From Gilvimarinus sp. 2_MG-2023 (lineage in GTDB: Bacteria; Pseudomonadota; Gammaproteobacteria; Pseudomonadales; Cellvibrionaceae), in assembly GCF_030547685.1 (NCBI RefSeq), contig NZ_JAUOQM010000034.1, forward strand, positions 1 to 64,000: a stretch of 64,000 nt of DNA. The letters are read 5' to 3'. The notes under the pieces are model-generated. The model was not told the DNA's origin, ran no database searches, and was given only the letters and a program-made list of their open reading frames with translations. Positions 18,183 through 27,860 of this stretch are shown piece after piece (position 1 is the first letter of the stretch; each line of letters begins with the position of its first letter). Position numbers and translations under genes: made by a program.

Positions 18183-19099
18183 AACGTACCCATTTTTCTC
18201 TCGCTTTAATACATCCGCGCTATTGGTTTTTTTGGCTGATCGCTTTGCTGTGGATGCTGCTGGCACAATTGCCTTATCGTTGGCAGATGAGGCTGGCTAG
18301 GGTTGTGGCGCCTTTGCTGTTACGCAATAAAAAACGTATCGGTTACGCACGCAAGAATATTGCTGAATGCTTCCCGACACTATCAGCACAAGAGCGTGAA
18401 GTTTTGTTGAAGAAAAATGCCGAGTCGATGGCGATGGCCATATTTGAAACAGGTATCGGTTGGTTTTGGTCTTCGCGTCGATTAAACAAAATCCACAGTA
18501 TTCAAGGTGAGGAGTATCTGCGTCAGGCCGAGCAAGAGGGTGCGGGGGTGTTGTTATTGACCATGCACTTCAGCACGCTGGATATTGGCAGTGCGTTTTT
18601 AGGATGCCACACTGAATTTGATGGTTTGTATCGCCCCCACAGTAACGCTATGTATGATTATTTGCAGCGCAAAGGGCGAGAGTCTTACTGTGAAACAGGC
18701 CTTGCCATTCCCCGCGACAGCGTGCGCACCATGATCGCGCGGCTGCGCAAAGGGCGCTTTGTGTGGTACGCACCCGATCGTGACTTGGGCCCCAAAAATA
18801 GTGTCTTTGTTGATTTTTTTGGCGTGCCCACGGCTATGGTGACTGCCACCAGTAAAATTGTCACCTTGGGTAAGGCCCGGGTGGTGCCTTTTACTCAATA
18901 TCGGCGAGCCGACGGTTCAGGCTATGAGTTGGTGATTCATCCGGCGTTTGATAACTTCCCCAGCGGCGATGATGTGGCCGACACACAGCGCATTGCTGAT
19001 TTTATGCAAAGTGAAATTAAAAAATACCCCGAACAGTATTTTTGGGCCCAGCCACGTTTTAAAACACGGCCGCAAGGCGAGCCTGAGTTTTACGAGTAA
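18179..19099 (+). CDS. LpxL/HtrB-type lipid A late acyltransferase
   Basis: The 306-residue protein matches the Kdo2-lipid A lauroyl/myristoyl acyltransferases, which add secondary acyl chains to lipid A on the inner face of the inner membrane. One N-terminal membrane helix (about 16-36) is followed by the conserved NIAECFPTLS, the catalytic H-x4-D/E block LLTMHFSTLDIG, YRPHSN and YAPDRDLGPKNSVFVDFFG. Size and motif order fit LpxL. It overlaps the upstream acyltransferase by ATGA. Its 3' end overlaps the convergent QueD-like gene by 10 bases. Chain-length specificity cannot be read. Confidence 0.9.
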   Translation: MKRTHFSLALIHPRYWFFWLIALLWMLLAQLPYRWQMRLARVVAPLLLRNKKRIGYARKNIAECFPTLSAQEREVLLKKNAESMAMAIFETGIGWFWSSRRLNKIHSIQGEEYLRQAEQEGAGVLLLTMHFSTLDIGSAFLGCHTEFDGLYRPHSNAMYDYLQRKGRESYCETGLAIPRDSVRTMIARLRKGRFVWYAPDRDLGPKNSVFVDFFGVPTAMVTATSKIVTLGKARVVPFTQYRRADGSGYELVIHPAFDNFPSGDDVADTQRIADFMQSEIKKYPEQYFWAQPRFKTRPQGEPEFYE

Positions 19100-19947
19100 T
19101 GGCGGAAAGCTTCCGCGCCCTTGTTAATACCTTCGTAGGCGCGCACGCGTAAGCGTCGCCCGGGGTGCTCGGCACTGATCACTGCGGCGATATGTTCGGC
19201 TAGGCACTCAACAGTGGTGTCTGATTCGATGATGTAACACTGAGTCTGAGGCAGCGATAAGCGGAAATGCCCTTGGGGTGCCTGATAGGCAAACTGATAG
19301 TATGGGCGGCCTTGGCACAGTTCTTCCCCCACAATATCTTCGCGGGTGCCGATGTAAATGTCGCGCCAACGTTCGCTCCACTGCTGTTCCAGTGCAGGCG
19401 ATTTAGAATCATCCAGCCAAATATCAATTCGCGAACGGTGGCCGTGGGCAATGCGCTGGCAGTTGCCGTCGTGCTTTTTCAGACCGTGAGAGTAGTGGTA
19501 AAACGCACCCTCAATAACTTCGGTGGTAAAGTCCAGCTCCAGCTTTTGCAGAGGGTTGGCAAATGCTTGCATCAATTGAGTGGCGCACCATTGGGCGACA
19601 CTGGTCGGGCTTAGCTCGGCGGCCTGTACCAGTGCCACCGACTCGCGTGGGCAGCTCAGTTCGATAAAATCACCACTGTCGAGCTGCCAGCTCAGCTCAA
19701 GCCGGTCGCCGTCATGGCGCAAACTCAGGCGTTCGGAGTGTGCCGGTACTGCCAAGCGGTGGTCCAGCTCGGTGTCCAGCCACTGACGGGTAATAGATTT
19801 AACCTGCCCGAAATCGCACACCATGCTCTGTTCATCCAGATCGCCGTGTAGGCGAATATTGGCCAGCCAGGTTTCCCCGACGACGCCTCGCGCCGGGTCG
19901 AGGTAGCTAAAATCGACGTTGGTGAGGTTGTCTACAAACAGAAGCAT
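19090..19947 (-). CDS. Tandem T-fold protein of the 6-carboxytetrahydropterin synthase (QueD/PTPS) superfamily
   Basis: The 285-residue protein is twice the length of QueD (about 120). The N-terminal half contains the QueD middle segment (MVCDFGQVKSITRQWLDTEL followed by DHRLAVP). The C-terminal half carries the zinc and nucleophile region: YHYSHGLKKHDGNCQRIAHG then HRS, with the Cys and His residues placed as in 7,8-dihydroneopterin-triphosphate-using enzymes. QueD makes a queuosine precursor, but this long version is a separate subfamily whose reaction is less certain. It stands alone, with its 3' end overlapping the lipid A acyltransferase gene. Confidence 0.75.
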   Translation of the reverse strand: MLLFVDNLTNVDFSYLDPARGVVGETWLANIRLHGDLDEQSMVCDFGQVKSITRQWLDTELDHRLAVPAHSERLSLRHDGDRLELSWQLDSGDFIELSCPRESVALVQAAELSPTSVAQWCATQLMQAFANPLQKLELDFTTEVIEGAFYHYSHGLKKHDGNCQRIAHGHRSRIDIWLDDSKSPALEQQWSERWRDIYIGTREDIVGEELCQGRPYYQFAYQAPQGHFRLSLPQTQCYIIESDTTVECLAEHIAAVISAEHPGRRLRVRAYEGINKGAEAFRHYS

Positions 19948-20190
19948 AGAAAGATCTTTAGGGCTGATGGGACAGGGCGGCTATCATACCAGCATGCGGC
20001 CATTTTCTCAGTAACTGCCGACTTACATAGTATCTGGGGGCGTAAATTACGGCAAATGTGTTTAGTAGGGTGCCAATTTGGCAGTCTGGGCAGTCCTCTT
20101 TACGTAATTGTGCCACACTGTGTGCCGAGCGCTGGTGTGCCTGAAAGCGCAAAGGTTGTTATGTTCATCACAGGGAAAAGGGAGTGGGTG

Positions 20191-20388
20191 ATGCCAGAGC
20201 CGGCAGTGATTTGGGGAGCTTTGCCCCTATTGGTCATCTTTTGGGGGGTTCCCCTGATGGATATTTCCTATTCGCGCCAAGTCGTCGGTGCCGAAAAATA
20301 CTTATGGGTTGTAGCCTGTGTATTTACCAGTTGGCTCGCCTGGACGGCTTTTTACTTGCTAGCGCCGATCAAGCGAGCCGAGCCATAG
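20191..20388 (+). CDS. Small two-helix membrane protein of unknown function
   Basis: The 65-residue product (MPEPAVIWGALPLLVIFWGV at its start) has two hydrophobic helices, at about residues 5-24 and 37-58, with a short polar link containing YSRQVVGAEKY. The ATG at 20191 follows GGGAGTGGGTG; a longer version from ATG 20161 would add ten residues. I do not recognise the family. It sits between divergent and convergent genes with no operon partner. Confidence 0.45.
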   Translation: MPEPAVIWGALPLLVIFWGVPLMDISYSRQVVGAEKYLWVVACVFTSWLAWTAFYLLAPIKRAEP

Positions 20389-20395
20389 CGAGCTC

Positions 20396-20893
20396 TTAGC
20401 TAAGCGCCTGCAAAGCACTGTCGTAATCGGGTTCGTCAGCAATTTCGCTTACCAATTGCTGATAACTAACCGAGCCGCTCTCATCAATAACAACAACCGC
20501 GCGCGCGGTAACACCGGCCAAGGGGCCGTCGGTGATTAATACACCATAGGCTTCGGCAAAGTCTGAACGAAAGGCCGAGCCTGTCACTACATTGCTCAAG
20601 CCTTCCGAACCGCAAAAACGCGCCTGTGCAAAGGGCAGATCTTTCGATACACAAATCACCACAGTATTGTCCAGCTTGCTGGCCTGCTCGTTAAATGTGC
20701 GCACAGATTGGGCGCAAGTGGGGGTGTCCACGCTGGGGAAAATATTCAGTACTACTCGCTTGCCCTTGTACTCACCCAAGGTTAGTTCGCTTAAATCGGC
20801 TTTTACCAAGGTAAAGTCGGGGGCTGTGCTGCCTACGCTCGGCAAATCGCCACTGGTGCTTACGGGGTTGCCTTTCAAACTGACGGTCGCCAT
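20396..20893 (-). CDS. tpx: Thiol peroxidase (Tpx, atypical 2-Cys peroxiredoxin)
   Basis: Tpx reduces hydroperoxides in the periplasm or cytoplasm using thioredoxin. The 165-residue protein has the peroxidatic Cys in [17 protein letters not shown] and the resolving Cys in [11 protein letters not shown], both as in Tpx. The N terminus [15 protein letters not shown] is typical. The start at 20893 is chosen because GAGGAGATCC lies just upstream; codons further up are not conserved. Transcribed alone. Confidence 0.95.
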   Translation of the reverse strand: MATVSLKGNPVSTSGDLPSVGSTAPDFTLVKADLSELTLGEYKGKRVVLNIFPSVDTPTCAQSVRTFNEQASKLDNTVVICVSKDLPFAQARFCGSEGLSNVVTGSAFRSDFAEAYGVLITDGPLAGVTARAVVVIDESGSVSYQQLVSEIADEPDYDSALQALS

Positions 20894-21105
20894 GATGGAT
20901 CTCCTCAAATTTTAATTGATGTTGGTCGATTATAGGTGCATCGCCCAGATGTGTTTGTCGGCTGTGTGTTTGCTGATCGGTGGGCTACAGGCCGAGCGCG
21001 GGGCACTGGTTTTCCGTTATAGTCAGGGCGTGCCCGCTGACCCTAACCCATATCTGCAGGCAAAATCTGTAAATTCAATGCCCCCAGCAACAATCGGATA
21101 AGAAA

Positions 21106-22593
21106 ATGCCCAATCAAACCGTCCAGCACTGGACCCTTCGCACTTTAGGCCGCTTAGAGCGCGCCGGTAATCGACTGCCACACCCGGTGGTGATGTTCGT
21201 CTGGTTGATGGGGTTGATTGCCCTCGGCTCCTGGTTGGCTCAATGGGGCGACTGGCAAGTGGCGTTAACCGCGTCCGATGAGCCAATTCGGGCGCGCAAT
21301 TTACTGTCTGGTGAGGGGCTGCGCTGGGCACTGATCAACGCGGTGGATAACTTTACCGGTTTTGCACCGGTGGGCGCTGTGCTAGTAACGATGTTGGGTC
21401 TGGGCGTTGCCGAGCAGTCGGGCCTGTTGCGAGTGCTTCTGGTGCGCTTGGTTGCCGCGGTTCACGGCCGCCTGCTCAGTGCTGCGGTGGTGTTGGCGGG
21501 CATTTTGTCGAACCTTGCTTTTGATGTGGGTTATGTATTGTTGATTCCCTTGGCCGGTGCTTTGTATCAGGCGGCGGGTCGACACCCATTAGCGGGTATT
21601 GCCGCCGCGTTTGCCGGGGTTTCAGCCGGCTACAGTGCCAATGTTGTGTTGGGGCCGGCGGATGTCATTTTGTCGGGAATTTCCACCGAGGCTATGGCAC
21701 TTGTGGCCCCCGGGCGCAGTGTGAGCATTGGCGCTAATTATTATTTTTTGGCGTTGTCGACGCCACTGTTAGCCTTAATCGGGGGTTGGCTTACCGACCG
21801 AGTGGTGGAGCCCTATCTCGGCCTTTGGCAGGGCAGTGATTCGGGCGATGCCGCAATGCCGGAGTTGGGAAGTGCGCGAGCGCTGCGCTGGGTGGGCGGG
21901 TGGACGCTGCTCTATGGTGCCGTGGCTGTGTGTCTGGTGGTGCCCGAGGGGGCGCCACTGGGCAGTGCGAGCCCGGCCGGCTCACCGCTGCAGGCGCTGG
22001 TGCCGGCGATTGCCCTGTATGCGGCGGTGGCGGGGTTGATTTACGGCAAGCTGTGCGGGCGCTTTGCCCGGTGCAGCGATGCCACCGTGGGTATGGAGCA
22101 GTCCATGGCAAGCCTGGCGGGTTATTTGGTGTTGATGTTTTTTGCCGCTCAAGCGGTGGCCTGGTTTGGCTGGACTCAGTTAGGTGCGCTGGCGGCGGCG
22201 CAGGGTGCCGATTTTTTACAGGGTTTTAAAGATCAGCCTGTGGTGCTTTTACTCCTGTTTCTGGTGATCAGTGCCCTGATCAATTTGTTTGTGGGCAGCG
22301 CTTCGGCCAAATGGGGGCTACTGGGCCCGATTTTTGTGCCCATGTTATTTTTGTTGGGGGTGGCGCCGGAGCAAACTCAAATGGCGTTTCGCATCGGCGA
22401 TAGCGTGACCAATATCATTACCCCGCTGATGCCGTATTTTGGTGTGGTGCTCGCTTTTGCCGCCAAATACCGCTCAGACATAGGGGTGGGCGGGCTATTG
22501 GCCATGATGTTGCCTTACTCGTTGGTGTTTATGCTCGGCTGGAGTGTGTTTTTTGGGTTGTGGTTAGCACTGGGTTGGCCTTTAGGTTTTTAA
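21106..22593 (+). CDS. AbgT-family transporter
   Basis: The 495-residue inner-membrane protein has about 11-13 hydrophobic helices and AbgT motifs such as LPHPVVMFVWLMG, the hairpin LSNLAFDVGYVLLIPLAGAL, AGVSAGYSANVVLGPADVIL and, near the C terminus, ASAKWGLLGPIFVPM and GDSVTNIITPLMPYF. Family members import p-aminobenzoyl-glutamate or export sulphonamide-like compounds. No abgA/abgB hydrolase genes adjoin it, so salvage of p-aminobenzoyl-glutamate cannot be claimed from context. The ATG lies five bases after a weak GGATAAG ribosome site. Confidence 0.88.
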   Translation: MPNQTVQHWTLRTLGRLERAGNRLPHPVVMFVWLMGLIALGSWLAQWGDWQVALTASDEPIRARNLLSGEGLRWALINAVDNFTGFAPVGAVLVTMLGLGVAEQSGLLRVLLVRLVAAVHGRLLSAAVVLAGILSNLAFDVGYVLLIPLAGALYQAAGRHPLAGIAAAFAGVSAGYSANVVLGPADVILSGISTEAMALVAPGRSVSIGANYYFLALSTPLLALIGGWLTDRVVEPYLGLWQGSDSGDAAMPELGSARALRWVGGWTLLYGAVAVCLVVPEGAPLGSASPAGSPLQALVPAIALYAAVAGLIYGKLCGRFARCSDATVGMEQSMASLAGYLVLMFFAAQAVAWFGWTQLGALAAAQGADFLQGFKDQPVVLLLLFLVISALINLFVGSASAKWGLLGPIFVPMLFLLGVAPEQTQMAFRIGDSVTNIITPLMPYFGVVLAFAAKYRSDIGVGGLLAMMLPYSLVFMLGWSVFFGLWLALGWPLGF

Positions 22594-22685
22594 TAGGCCA
22601 GCGCGCCCTTGCAAAGTGATGGCAACTTGCGGATAATGCGCGGCCTCGGCAAGTCAGACACTTTTCACTGACTTGGCGCTGTAAT

Positions 22686-22798
<113 letters not shown>

Positions 22799-22889
22799 AA
22801 TTTCTTCCCCTATCTTTCCTTTGCCGTGTTTATTTGCGCTCGGTATCGCTATAATCTGTCCTTTGATTTAAAGCAATAACGAGGAAGGC

Positions 22890-24962
22890 ATGAGTTATCA
22901 GGTCCTGGCACGTAAGTGGCGCCCCCGCACATTTCGCGATTTAGTGGGGCAGGAGCATGTGCTGCAGGCTCTGGTCAACGCGCTCGATCACGACCGACTT
23001 CACCACGCTTATCTGTTTACCGGCACCCGCGGTGTGGGCAAAACCACCATCGCCCGAATTCTCGCCAAGTGCCTTAATTGTGAAGCAGGGGTTAGCTCGA
23101 CACCTTGTGGTCAGTGTTCCGCCTGCGTTGAAATTGCCGAAAATCGCTTTGTCGATTTGATCGAAGTGGATGCCGCCAGCCGTACCAAGGTGGAAGATAC
23201 CCGCGAGTTGTTGGAAAACGTGCAGTACGCGCCGACCCGTGGTCGTTACAAAGTGTACCTAATTGACGAAGTGCACATGTTGTCGACGCACTCGTTTAAT
23301 GCGCTTTTGAAAACCCTGGAAGAACCGCCACCGCACGTTAAATTTCTCTTGGCCACCACCGATCCGCAGCGTTTGCCGGTGACTATTCTATCGCGCTGCC
23401 TGCAGTTTAACCTTAAGAATATGACTCCTGAATTGGTGACAGGGCACTTACAGCATGTGCTGGAAGCCGAAGCGGTTCCCTTTGAAGAAAGCGCCTTATG
23501 GCAGTTGGGGCGCGCCGCCGATGGCAGTATGCGCGACGCTCTGAGTCTGACCGATCAGGCCATTGCTTTTGGCTCCGGCAAGGTGACTGAAGCGCAAGTA
23601 CGCACCATGCTCGGCACTATTGATCGCAGTGCGGTATACGACATCTTGCAGGCTTTGGCTGTGGGTGATGCGAAAGCGGTGTTGCAAGCCGTTGCGCAAA
23701 TGGCCGAACACGCCCCGGACTTTGCCAGTGCTCTGGCCGATTTATTATCAATTTTGCATCGCGTGGCCATTGGTCAAGCCCTGCCGGAAGCTGTGGATAA
23801 CAGCCAGGGTGACAGAGATCAGGTGCTGGCACTGGCCACCCAGTTGCCGAGTGAAGACGTACAATTATTTTACCAAACCGGCCTGTTGGGGCGGCGCGAT
23901 CTACCTTTGGCGCCAGAGCCACGGGCGGGGCTGGAAATGGTGTTGTTAAGAATGCTGGCGTTTAGGCCCCAAGGGGTAACCGATGTGCCGAGCAAGACCT
24001 TACCGGCATCAGCAGGGAATGCGCCTGAACCAGCAGCACCGGCTCCAGCGCCATCAGTAGTACCGGCACCTACCGAGAGTGCGCCGGCGGTCAGTGCCCC
24101 CGAGGTCAGTCCTCCCGAGGTTGAACCGACCCGTAGCGATGCCAGCCAAGTCGATTCACCCGCGGCAGCCATGAGTGAGCCCGCCCCCCAAAGTGCTGCG
24201 CCGGAGCAGGCCGTGCCCTCGCAATCAGCACCCGTTGCGAACTCTCAGCACCCGGTATCAGAAGACCCACCGCCGTGGGATAACGCACCAGAATCTATGC
24301 AGGCCGAGTCGGTGCCTGACGTGGAAATTTCTCCGCCTGAGCCGAGCGCGAATTATCGATCTGAGCCACATCAGGCACCTGCACAAGAGTCTTTGCAACA
24401 GTCCCCGCAAGAGCCCCCGCAAGCTGCGCCGCCTCAGAGGCCGCAAGCCCCGGTTCAGACGCCGAGTCAGCCCTCTGTGTCGACCTCAGCTCAGCCTGCC
24501 GTTCAGGCACCCACTCCGTCGGCATCAGTGGCACCGCCGCGCGCGCCGGTTGAGCGTATTGTGCTCGACAATGCCAACCCCACCACCTGGCCACAGATAT
24601 TTTTGGGATTAGATGTTGGTGGTATGTTGCAAAATACGGCGGCCAATTGCGAGTTAGTCGGGCGCCAGGCCAATCAATTTCACTTTGTACTGGATGAGAA
24701 CAACAGCAGCTTATACAGCGAGGGACATCAGCAGCGCTTAGCCGATGCCCTGACGGATTATTTTCAGCAGCCGGTGCAGGTCATGATTCAACCCGGGACT
24801 ATTGATACCGAAACCCCGGCGCAAATTGCAGAGCGCAAACGCAGTGCGCGCTTAACCCAGGCGGTTGAAGCGGTTAAGTCTGACCCCATAGTGCAACAGT
24901 TGATTGAACACTTTTCTGCCACACTCGATGAGAGTACTGTCGAGCCTGTGGACAGTCATTAA
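22890..24962 (+). CDS. dnaX: DNA polymerase III subunits tau/gamma
   Basis: DnaX is the clamp-loader ATPase and, as tau, links it to the replicative polymerases and DnaB. The 690-residue protein has Walker A GTRGVGKTT (45-53), four zinc cysteines (64, 73, 76, 79), Walker B LIDEVHM (124-130) and the arginine-finger motif SRC (168-170). After domain III (to about 365) comes a Pro/Ala/Gln/Ser-rich linker of about 190 residues, then a conserved C-terminal domain (560-690). I see no A-AAA-AAG slippery site, so a frameshift-made gamma form is not supported. First gene of a long co-directional run. Confidence 0.95.
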   Translation: MSYQVLARKWRPRTFRDLVGQEHVLQALVNALDHDRLHHAYLFTGTRGVGKTTIARILAKCLNCEAGVSSTPCGQCSACVEIAENRFVDLIEVDAASRTKVEDTRELLENVQYAPTRGRYKVYLIDEVHMLSTHSFNALLKTLEEPPPHVKFLLATTDPQRLPVTILSRCLQFNLKNMTPELVTGHLQHVLEAEAVPFEESALWQLGRAADGSMRDALSLTDQAIAFGSGKVTEAQVRTMLGTIDRSAVYDILQALAVGDAKAVLQAVAQMAEHAPDFASALADLLSILHRVAIGQALPEAVDNSQGDRDQVLALATQLPSEDVQLFYQTGLLGRRDLPLAPEPRAGLEMVLLRMLAFRPQGVTDVPSKTLPASAGNAPEPAAPAPAPSVVPAPTESAPAVSAPEVSPPEVEPTRSDASQVDSPAAAMSEPAPQSAAPEQAVPSQSAPVANSQHPVSEDPPPWDNAPESMQAESVPDVEISPPEPSANYRSEPHQAPAQESLQQSPQEPPQAAPPQRPQAPVQTPSQPSVSTSAQPAVQAPTPSASVAPPRAPVERIVLDNANPTTWPQIFLGLDVGGMLQNTAANCELVGRQANQFHFVLDENNSSLYSEGHQQRLADALTDYFQQPVQVMIQPGTIDTETPAQIAERKRSARLTQAVEAVKSDPIVQQLIEHFSATLDESTVEPVDSH

Positions 24963-24988
24963 ATTAGGGCACAAGTCCGGAGGTAATT

Positions 24989-25312
24989 ATGTTTAAAGGT
25001 ATGGGCGATATTATGCAACAGGCCCAACAAATGCAGTCGAAAATGCAAGAGGTGCAAGAAGCACTGGCCCGGGCCGAAGTGCAAGGGCAGGCTGGTGCCG
25101 GTATGGTGAAAATCACCATGACCGGGCGCCACGATGTTAAAAGCGTAAGCATCGATGACAGCTTGATGAGCGAAGATAAAGAAATGTTAGAGGACCTGAT
25201 TGCAGCGGCAGTGAACGACGCCGTGCGCCGCGTCGAGAGCAACAACAAAGAGAAAATGTCAGAAGTGACCGCCGGCATGAATTTGCCACCTGGTTTTAAA
25301 ATGCCTTTTTAA
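24989..25312 (+). CDS. ybaB: YbaB/EbfC nucleoid-associated protein
   Basis: The 107-residue protein is a dimeric DNA-binding protein of the YbaB/EbfC family. It shows the typical N-terminal helix [20 protein letters not shown], then [20 protein letters not shown] and a C-terminal helix with NDAVRRVE. The ATG is preceded by CCGGAGGTAATT. It lies between dnaX and recR, the standard order, and is probably cotranscribed with both. Confidence 0.95.
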   Translation: MFKGMGDIMQQAQQMQSKMQEVQEALARAEVQGQAGAGMVKITMTGRHDVKSVSIDDSLMSEDKEMLEDLIAAAVNDAVRRVESNNKEKMSEVTAGMNLPPGFKMPF

Positions 25313-25339
25313 CTCTCGTTCGGGGAAAAGAATCACAGA

Positions 25340-25936
25340 ATGTTTAGCCCACTGATTGATGAACTTATGGCCGCGCTGCGTTGCCTGCCCAGTGTCGGCC
25401 CCAAGTCGGCCCAGCGCATGGCCATGCAATTGCTGGAGCACGACCGCGAAGGCGCTTTAAAATTGGCCGATTGCCTGGTGCGTTCGGTCGAAGGGGTTAA
25501 ACGCTGCCAGCGCTGTCGTACGCTTACCGAACAGCCGCTATGCGGTGTGTGCGCCAATAGCCGCCGCGATAGTTCTCTATTGTGTGTGGTAGAAACTCCG
25601 GCCGATGTATTGGCGATTGAACAGGCGGGTAGTTATCAAGGTAAATATTTTGTACTGCTCGGCCACTTATCGCCCATTGATGGTGTTGGCCCTGAGGATA
25701 TTGGTATCGATCAGTTATTAACCCTGATTGACCAAGAGCCTATTGAAGAAATTATTCTGGCGACTAACCCGACCATTGAAGGTGAAGCGACAGCGTTTTA
25801 TATCAGCGAAAAAGCTCAGCGAGCCGGCGTAACCGTATCGCGCATTGCCCACGGTGTCCCCTTGGGGGGTGAGCTAGAATATATTGACGGCGGCACTTTG
25901 GCTCATGCGTTCTCAAGTCGCCGCGCCATTCGATAA
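25340..25936 (+). CDS. recR: Recombination mediator protein RecR
   Basis: RecR acts with RecF and RecO to load RecA at single-stranded gaps. The 198-residue protein carries a helix-hairpin-helix ([20 protein letters not shown]), a four-cysteine zinc finger ([16 protein letters not shown]), and a Toprim domain with [15 protein letters not shown] and the end [20 protein letters not shown]. Length equals the family norm. Start ATG 25340 follows GGGGAAAAGAATCAC. It is in the dnaX-ybaB-recR cluster. Confidence 0.96.
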   Translation: MFSPLIDELMAALRCLPSVGPKSAQRMAMQLLEHDREGALKLADCLVRSVEGVKRCQRCRTLTEQPLCGVCANSRRDSSLLCVVETPADVLAIEQAGSYQGKYFVLLGHLSPIDGVGPEDIGIDQLLTLIDQEPIEEIILATNPTIEGEATAFYISEKAQRAGVTVSRIAHGVPLGGELEYIDGGTLAHAFSSRRAIR

Positions 25937-25986
25937 ATCTATGTGTGCTCAGCGACTTGCTCGGCACGCAGATCATTAAGACATAT

Positions 25987-27129
25987 ATGCAAATACCAAC
26001 AGAACCTATTTGGGTCGAGAGTGAACAAACGTTGCGCGAGCTTTGTCAGCGCTGGTCTACTCAAGCTGCTATCGCGGTGGATACTGAGTTTATGCGCAGC
26101 GATACCTACTATCCTATTGCCGGTTTAATTCAGGTAGGCGATGGTAACGGCTGCTATTTAATTGATCCGGTGGCCATTAAAGACCTATCGCCCTTGGCCG
26201 AGCTGTGGCGTAACGAAAACGTGGTTAAGGTGCTGCATGCTTGCTCGGAAGATCTGGAAGTTTTTAATGTCTCCATGTCTGCTTTGCCCACCCCTTTGTT
26301 TGATACGCAAATAGCCGCGGCTTTTGCCGGTTATGGCTTTTCTTTAGGTTATGCCAATCTTGCCCGTGAAATGTTGGGCGTGGATATCCCCAAGGGTGAA
26401 ACCCGCTCCGACTGGTTGGCGCGTCCACTCAGCGTGGCGCAAAAAAAATACGCCGCATTGGATGTCGCTCATTTGTTAATTGTGTACGGCAAGCTTTTGC
26501 AGGCTCTGAAACAGAATAACCGCTTGAGCTGGGTGCAATCGGACTGCGAAGCATTGATTAACAATGCTCGTACTCCCCTTAACCCGTCACTAGCCTATGA
26601 AAAAATAGGCATGGGCTGGAAGCTAGCCGAGCGCAGTGTGGCAGTGCTACAACTATTGGCCCAGTGGCGTGAGTGCGAGGCTCGCAAGCGCGATCTGCCG
26701 CGTAATCGTTTGCTTAAAGAGCAGCCACTGTTTGAAATGGCTCGTCGCTTACCCGATAGCCTGTCGCAGCTAGAGCGCATTGACGGTATCCCTAAACGCA
26801 CGCTGCTCGATGATGGTGAACAATTATTGGATATTATCGCCCAAGGCTGTGCACTGCCCGAGTCCGAATTGCCCGCACGTATGACTCCGCCTTTGGGGCG
26901 CGAATATGGCGCCGCCATGAAACAACTAAAAGCATGGGTTAAAGACCGGGCGGAACGCGAAGCCATACCGATTGAAGTATTGATTCGGAAAAAAGAGTAC
27001 GAGCAAATTATTCGCGCGGTGGCGGCCGGTCAACCTGAACTGCCCGGGCGGCTCAATGGTTGGCGAGCGGCATTGTTTGCCCGCGATTTACTGGATGTTG
27101 CCCAGCGACAGGTAGAGGAAGTGCAATGA
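25987..27129 (+). CDS. rnd: Ribonuclease D
   Basis: RNase D is a 3'-5' exonuclease trimming tRNA precursors. The 380-residue protein has a DEDDy exonuclease domain with VDTEFMRSDTYYPIAGLIQV (ExoI), LHACSEDLEVF (ExoII) and YAALDVAHLL (ExoIII), followed by two HRDC domains (about 205-375). The ATG at 25987 places the first catalytic Asp at residue 32, as in E. coli; a GTG at 25945 in frame would add 14 non-conserved residues. The stop overlaps ycgL by ATGA. Confidence 0.93.
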   Translation: MQIPTEPIWVESEQTLRELCQRWSTQAAIAVDTEFMRSDTYYPIAGLIQVGDGNGCYLIDPVAIKDLSPLAELWRNENVVKVLHACSEDLEVFNVSMSALPTPLFDTQIAAAFAGYGFSLGYANLAREMLGVDIPKGETRSDWLARPLSVAQKKYAALDVAHLLIVYGKLLQALKQNNRLSWVQSDCEALINNARTPLNPSLAYEKIGMGWKLAERSVAVLQLLAQWRECEARKRDLPRNRLLKEQPLFEMARRLPDSLSQLERIDGIPKRTLLDDGEQLLDIIAQGCALPESELPARMTPPLGREYGAAMKQLKAWVKDRAEREAIPIEVLIRKKEYEQIIRAVAAGQPELPGRLNGWRAALFARDLLDVAQRQVEEVQ

Positions 27130-27416
27130 AAATCATTTGTCAGATATACCGCAGCACGAAAGACAGTGGTATGTACCTCTACTGTAAAAAAGAAGAGGGT
27201 CTGAGCAAAGTGCCTGAGGCGTTGATGAACCGCTTTGGCCGGGCAGAACCTGCCATGGTATTAATGCTGGACGAAAAGCGTAAGCTGGCCAATGCTGATA
27301 TCACCAAAGTAATGGCAGCACTGCAAGAGGCCGGATATTTTCTACAGCTGCCGCCAGCCACAATCGCAAGTGAAGAAGCACAGGCGGTGGCCGTGAAAAA
27401 TTCTAAGCTCTACTGA
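27126..27416 (+). CDS. ycgL: YcgL-domain protein
   Basis: The 96-residue product matches the YcgL family (MKIICQIYRSTKDSGMYLYC at the start, then VPEALMNRFG and ADITKVMAALQEAGYFLQLP). Family members are small alpha/beta proteins of unknown role, widespread in gammaproteobacteria next to rnd or minCD. Start and stop overlap neighbours (ATGA with rnd; TGATG with ycgN), so the three are translationally coupled. Confidence 0.9.
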   Translation: MKIICQIYRSTKDSGMYLYCKKEEGLSKVPEALMNRFGRAEPAMVLMLDEKRKLANADITKVMAALQEAGYFLQLPPATIASEEAQAVAVKNSKLY

Positions 27417-27859
27417 TGGCCGATCAGGTTTTTTGGCAGAGTAAAAGCCTGGCCGAAATGTCGCACTCACAGTGGGAGCAGCTTTGCGATGGCTGCGGTA
27501 AATGCTGTTTGCACAAACTGGAAGATGAAGACACCGGAGAGGTGTTTTATACCGATGTTGCCTGCCAGCTGTTCGATGCCGAACAATGTCAATGCAGTGA
27601 TTACCCACACCGGCAAGAACGCGTGCCAGAGTGCATGGTGCTCACCCTGGACGACCTAAAAACCGTTCAATGGTTACCGACAACTTGTGCCTACCGATTG
27701 TTAGCGGGTGGGCAACCGCTGCCCGATTGGCACCCATTGGTCAGCGGTGATCCGGACTCGACTTTAAAAGCCGGTATGTCCGTGGCCGGTCATGTTCAGA
27801 CGGCGCAACAAGTGGCAGACGAAGATCTTGAAGAACATATTATTCACTGGGTAATCTGA
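27416..27859 (+). CDS. ycgN: YcgN-family cysteine-cluster protein (UPF0260)
   Basis: The 147-residue protein has the UPF0260/YkgJ-like zinc/iron cluster cysteines: CDGCGKCCLHKLED, VACQLFD, CQCSDYPHRQERVPEC and TTCAYRLL. The metal and role are not established. It follows ycgL as in E. coli and overlaps it by one base. Confidence 0.9.
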   Translation: MADQVFWQSKSLAEMSHSQWEQLCDGCGKCCLHKLEDEDTGEVFYTDVACQLFDAEQCQCSDYPHRQERVPECMVLTLDDLKTVQWLPTTCAYRLLAGGQPLPDWHPLVSGDPDSTLKAGMSVAGHVQTAQQVADEDLEEHIIHWVI

Positions 27860-27860
27860 C

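Noticed and set aside
22890-24962. Programmed frameshift making a short gamma form of DnaX
   Set aside because: No A-AAA-AAG or similar slippery heptamer with a downstream hairpin was found in the expected region.
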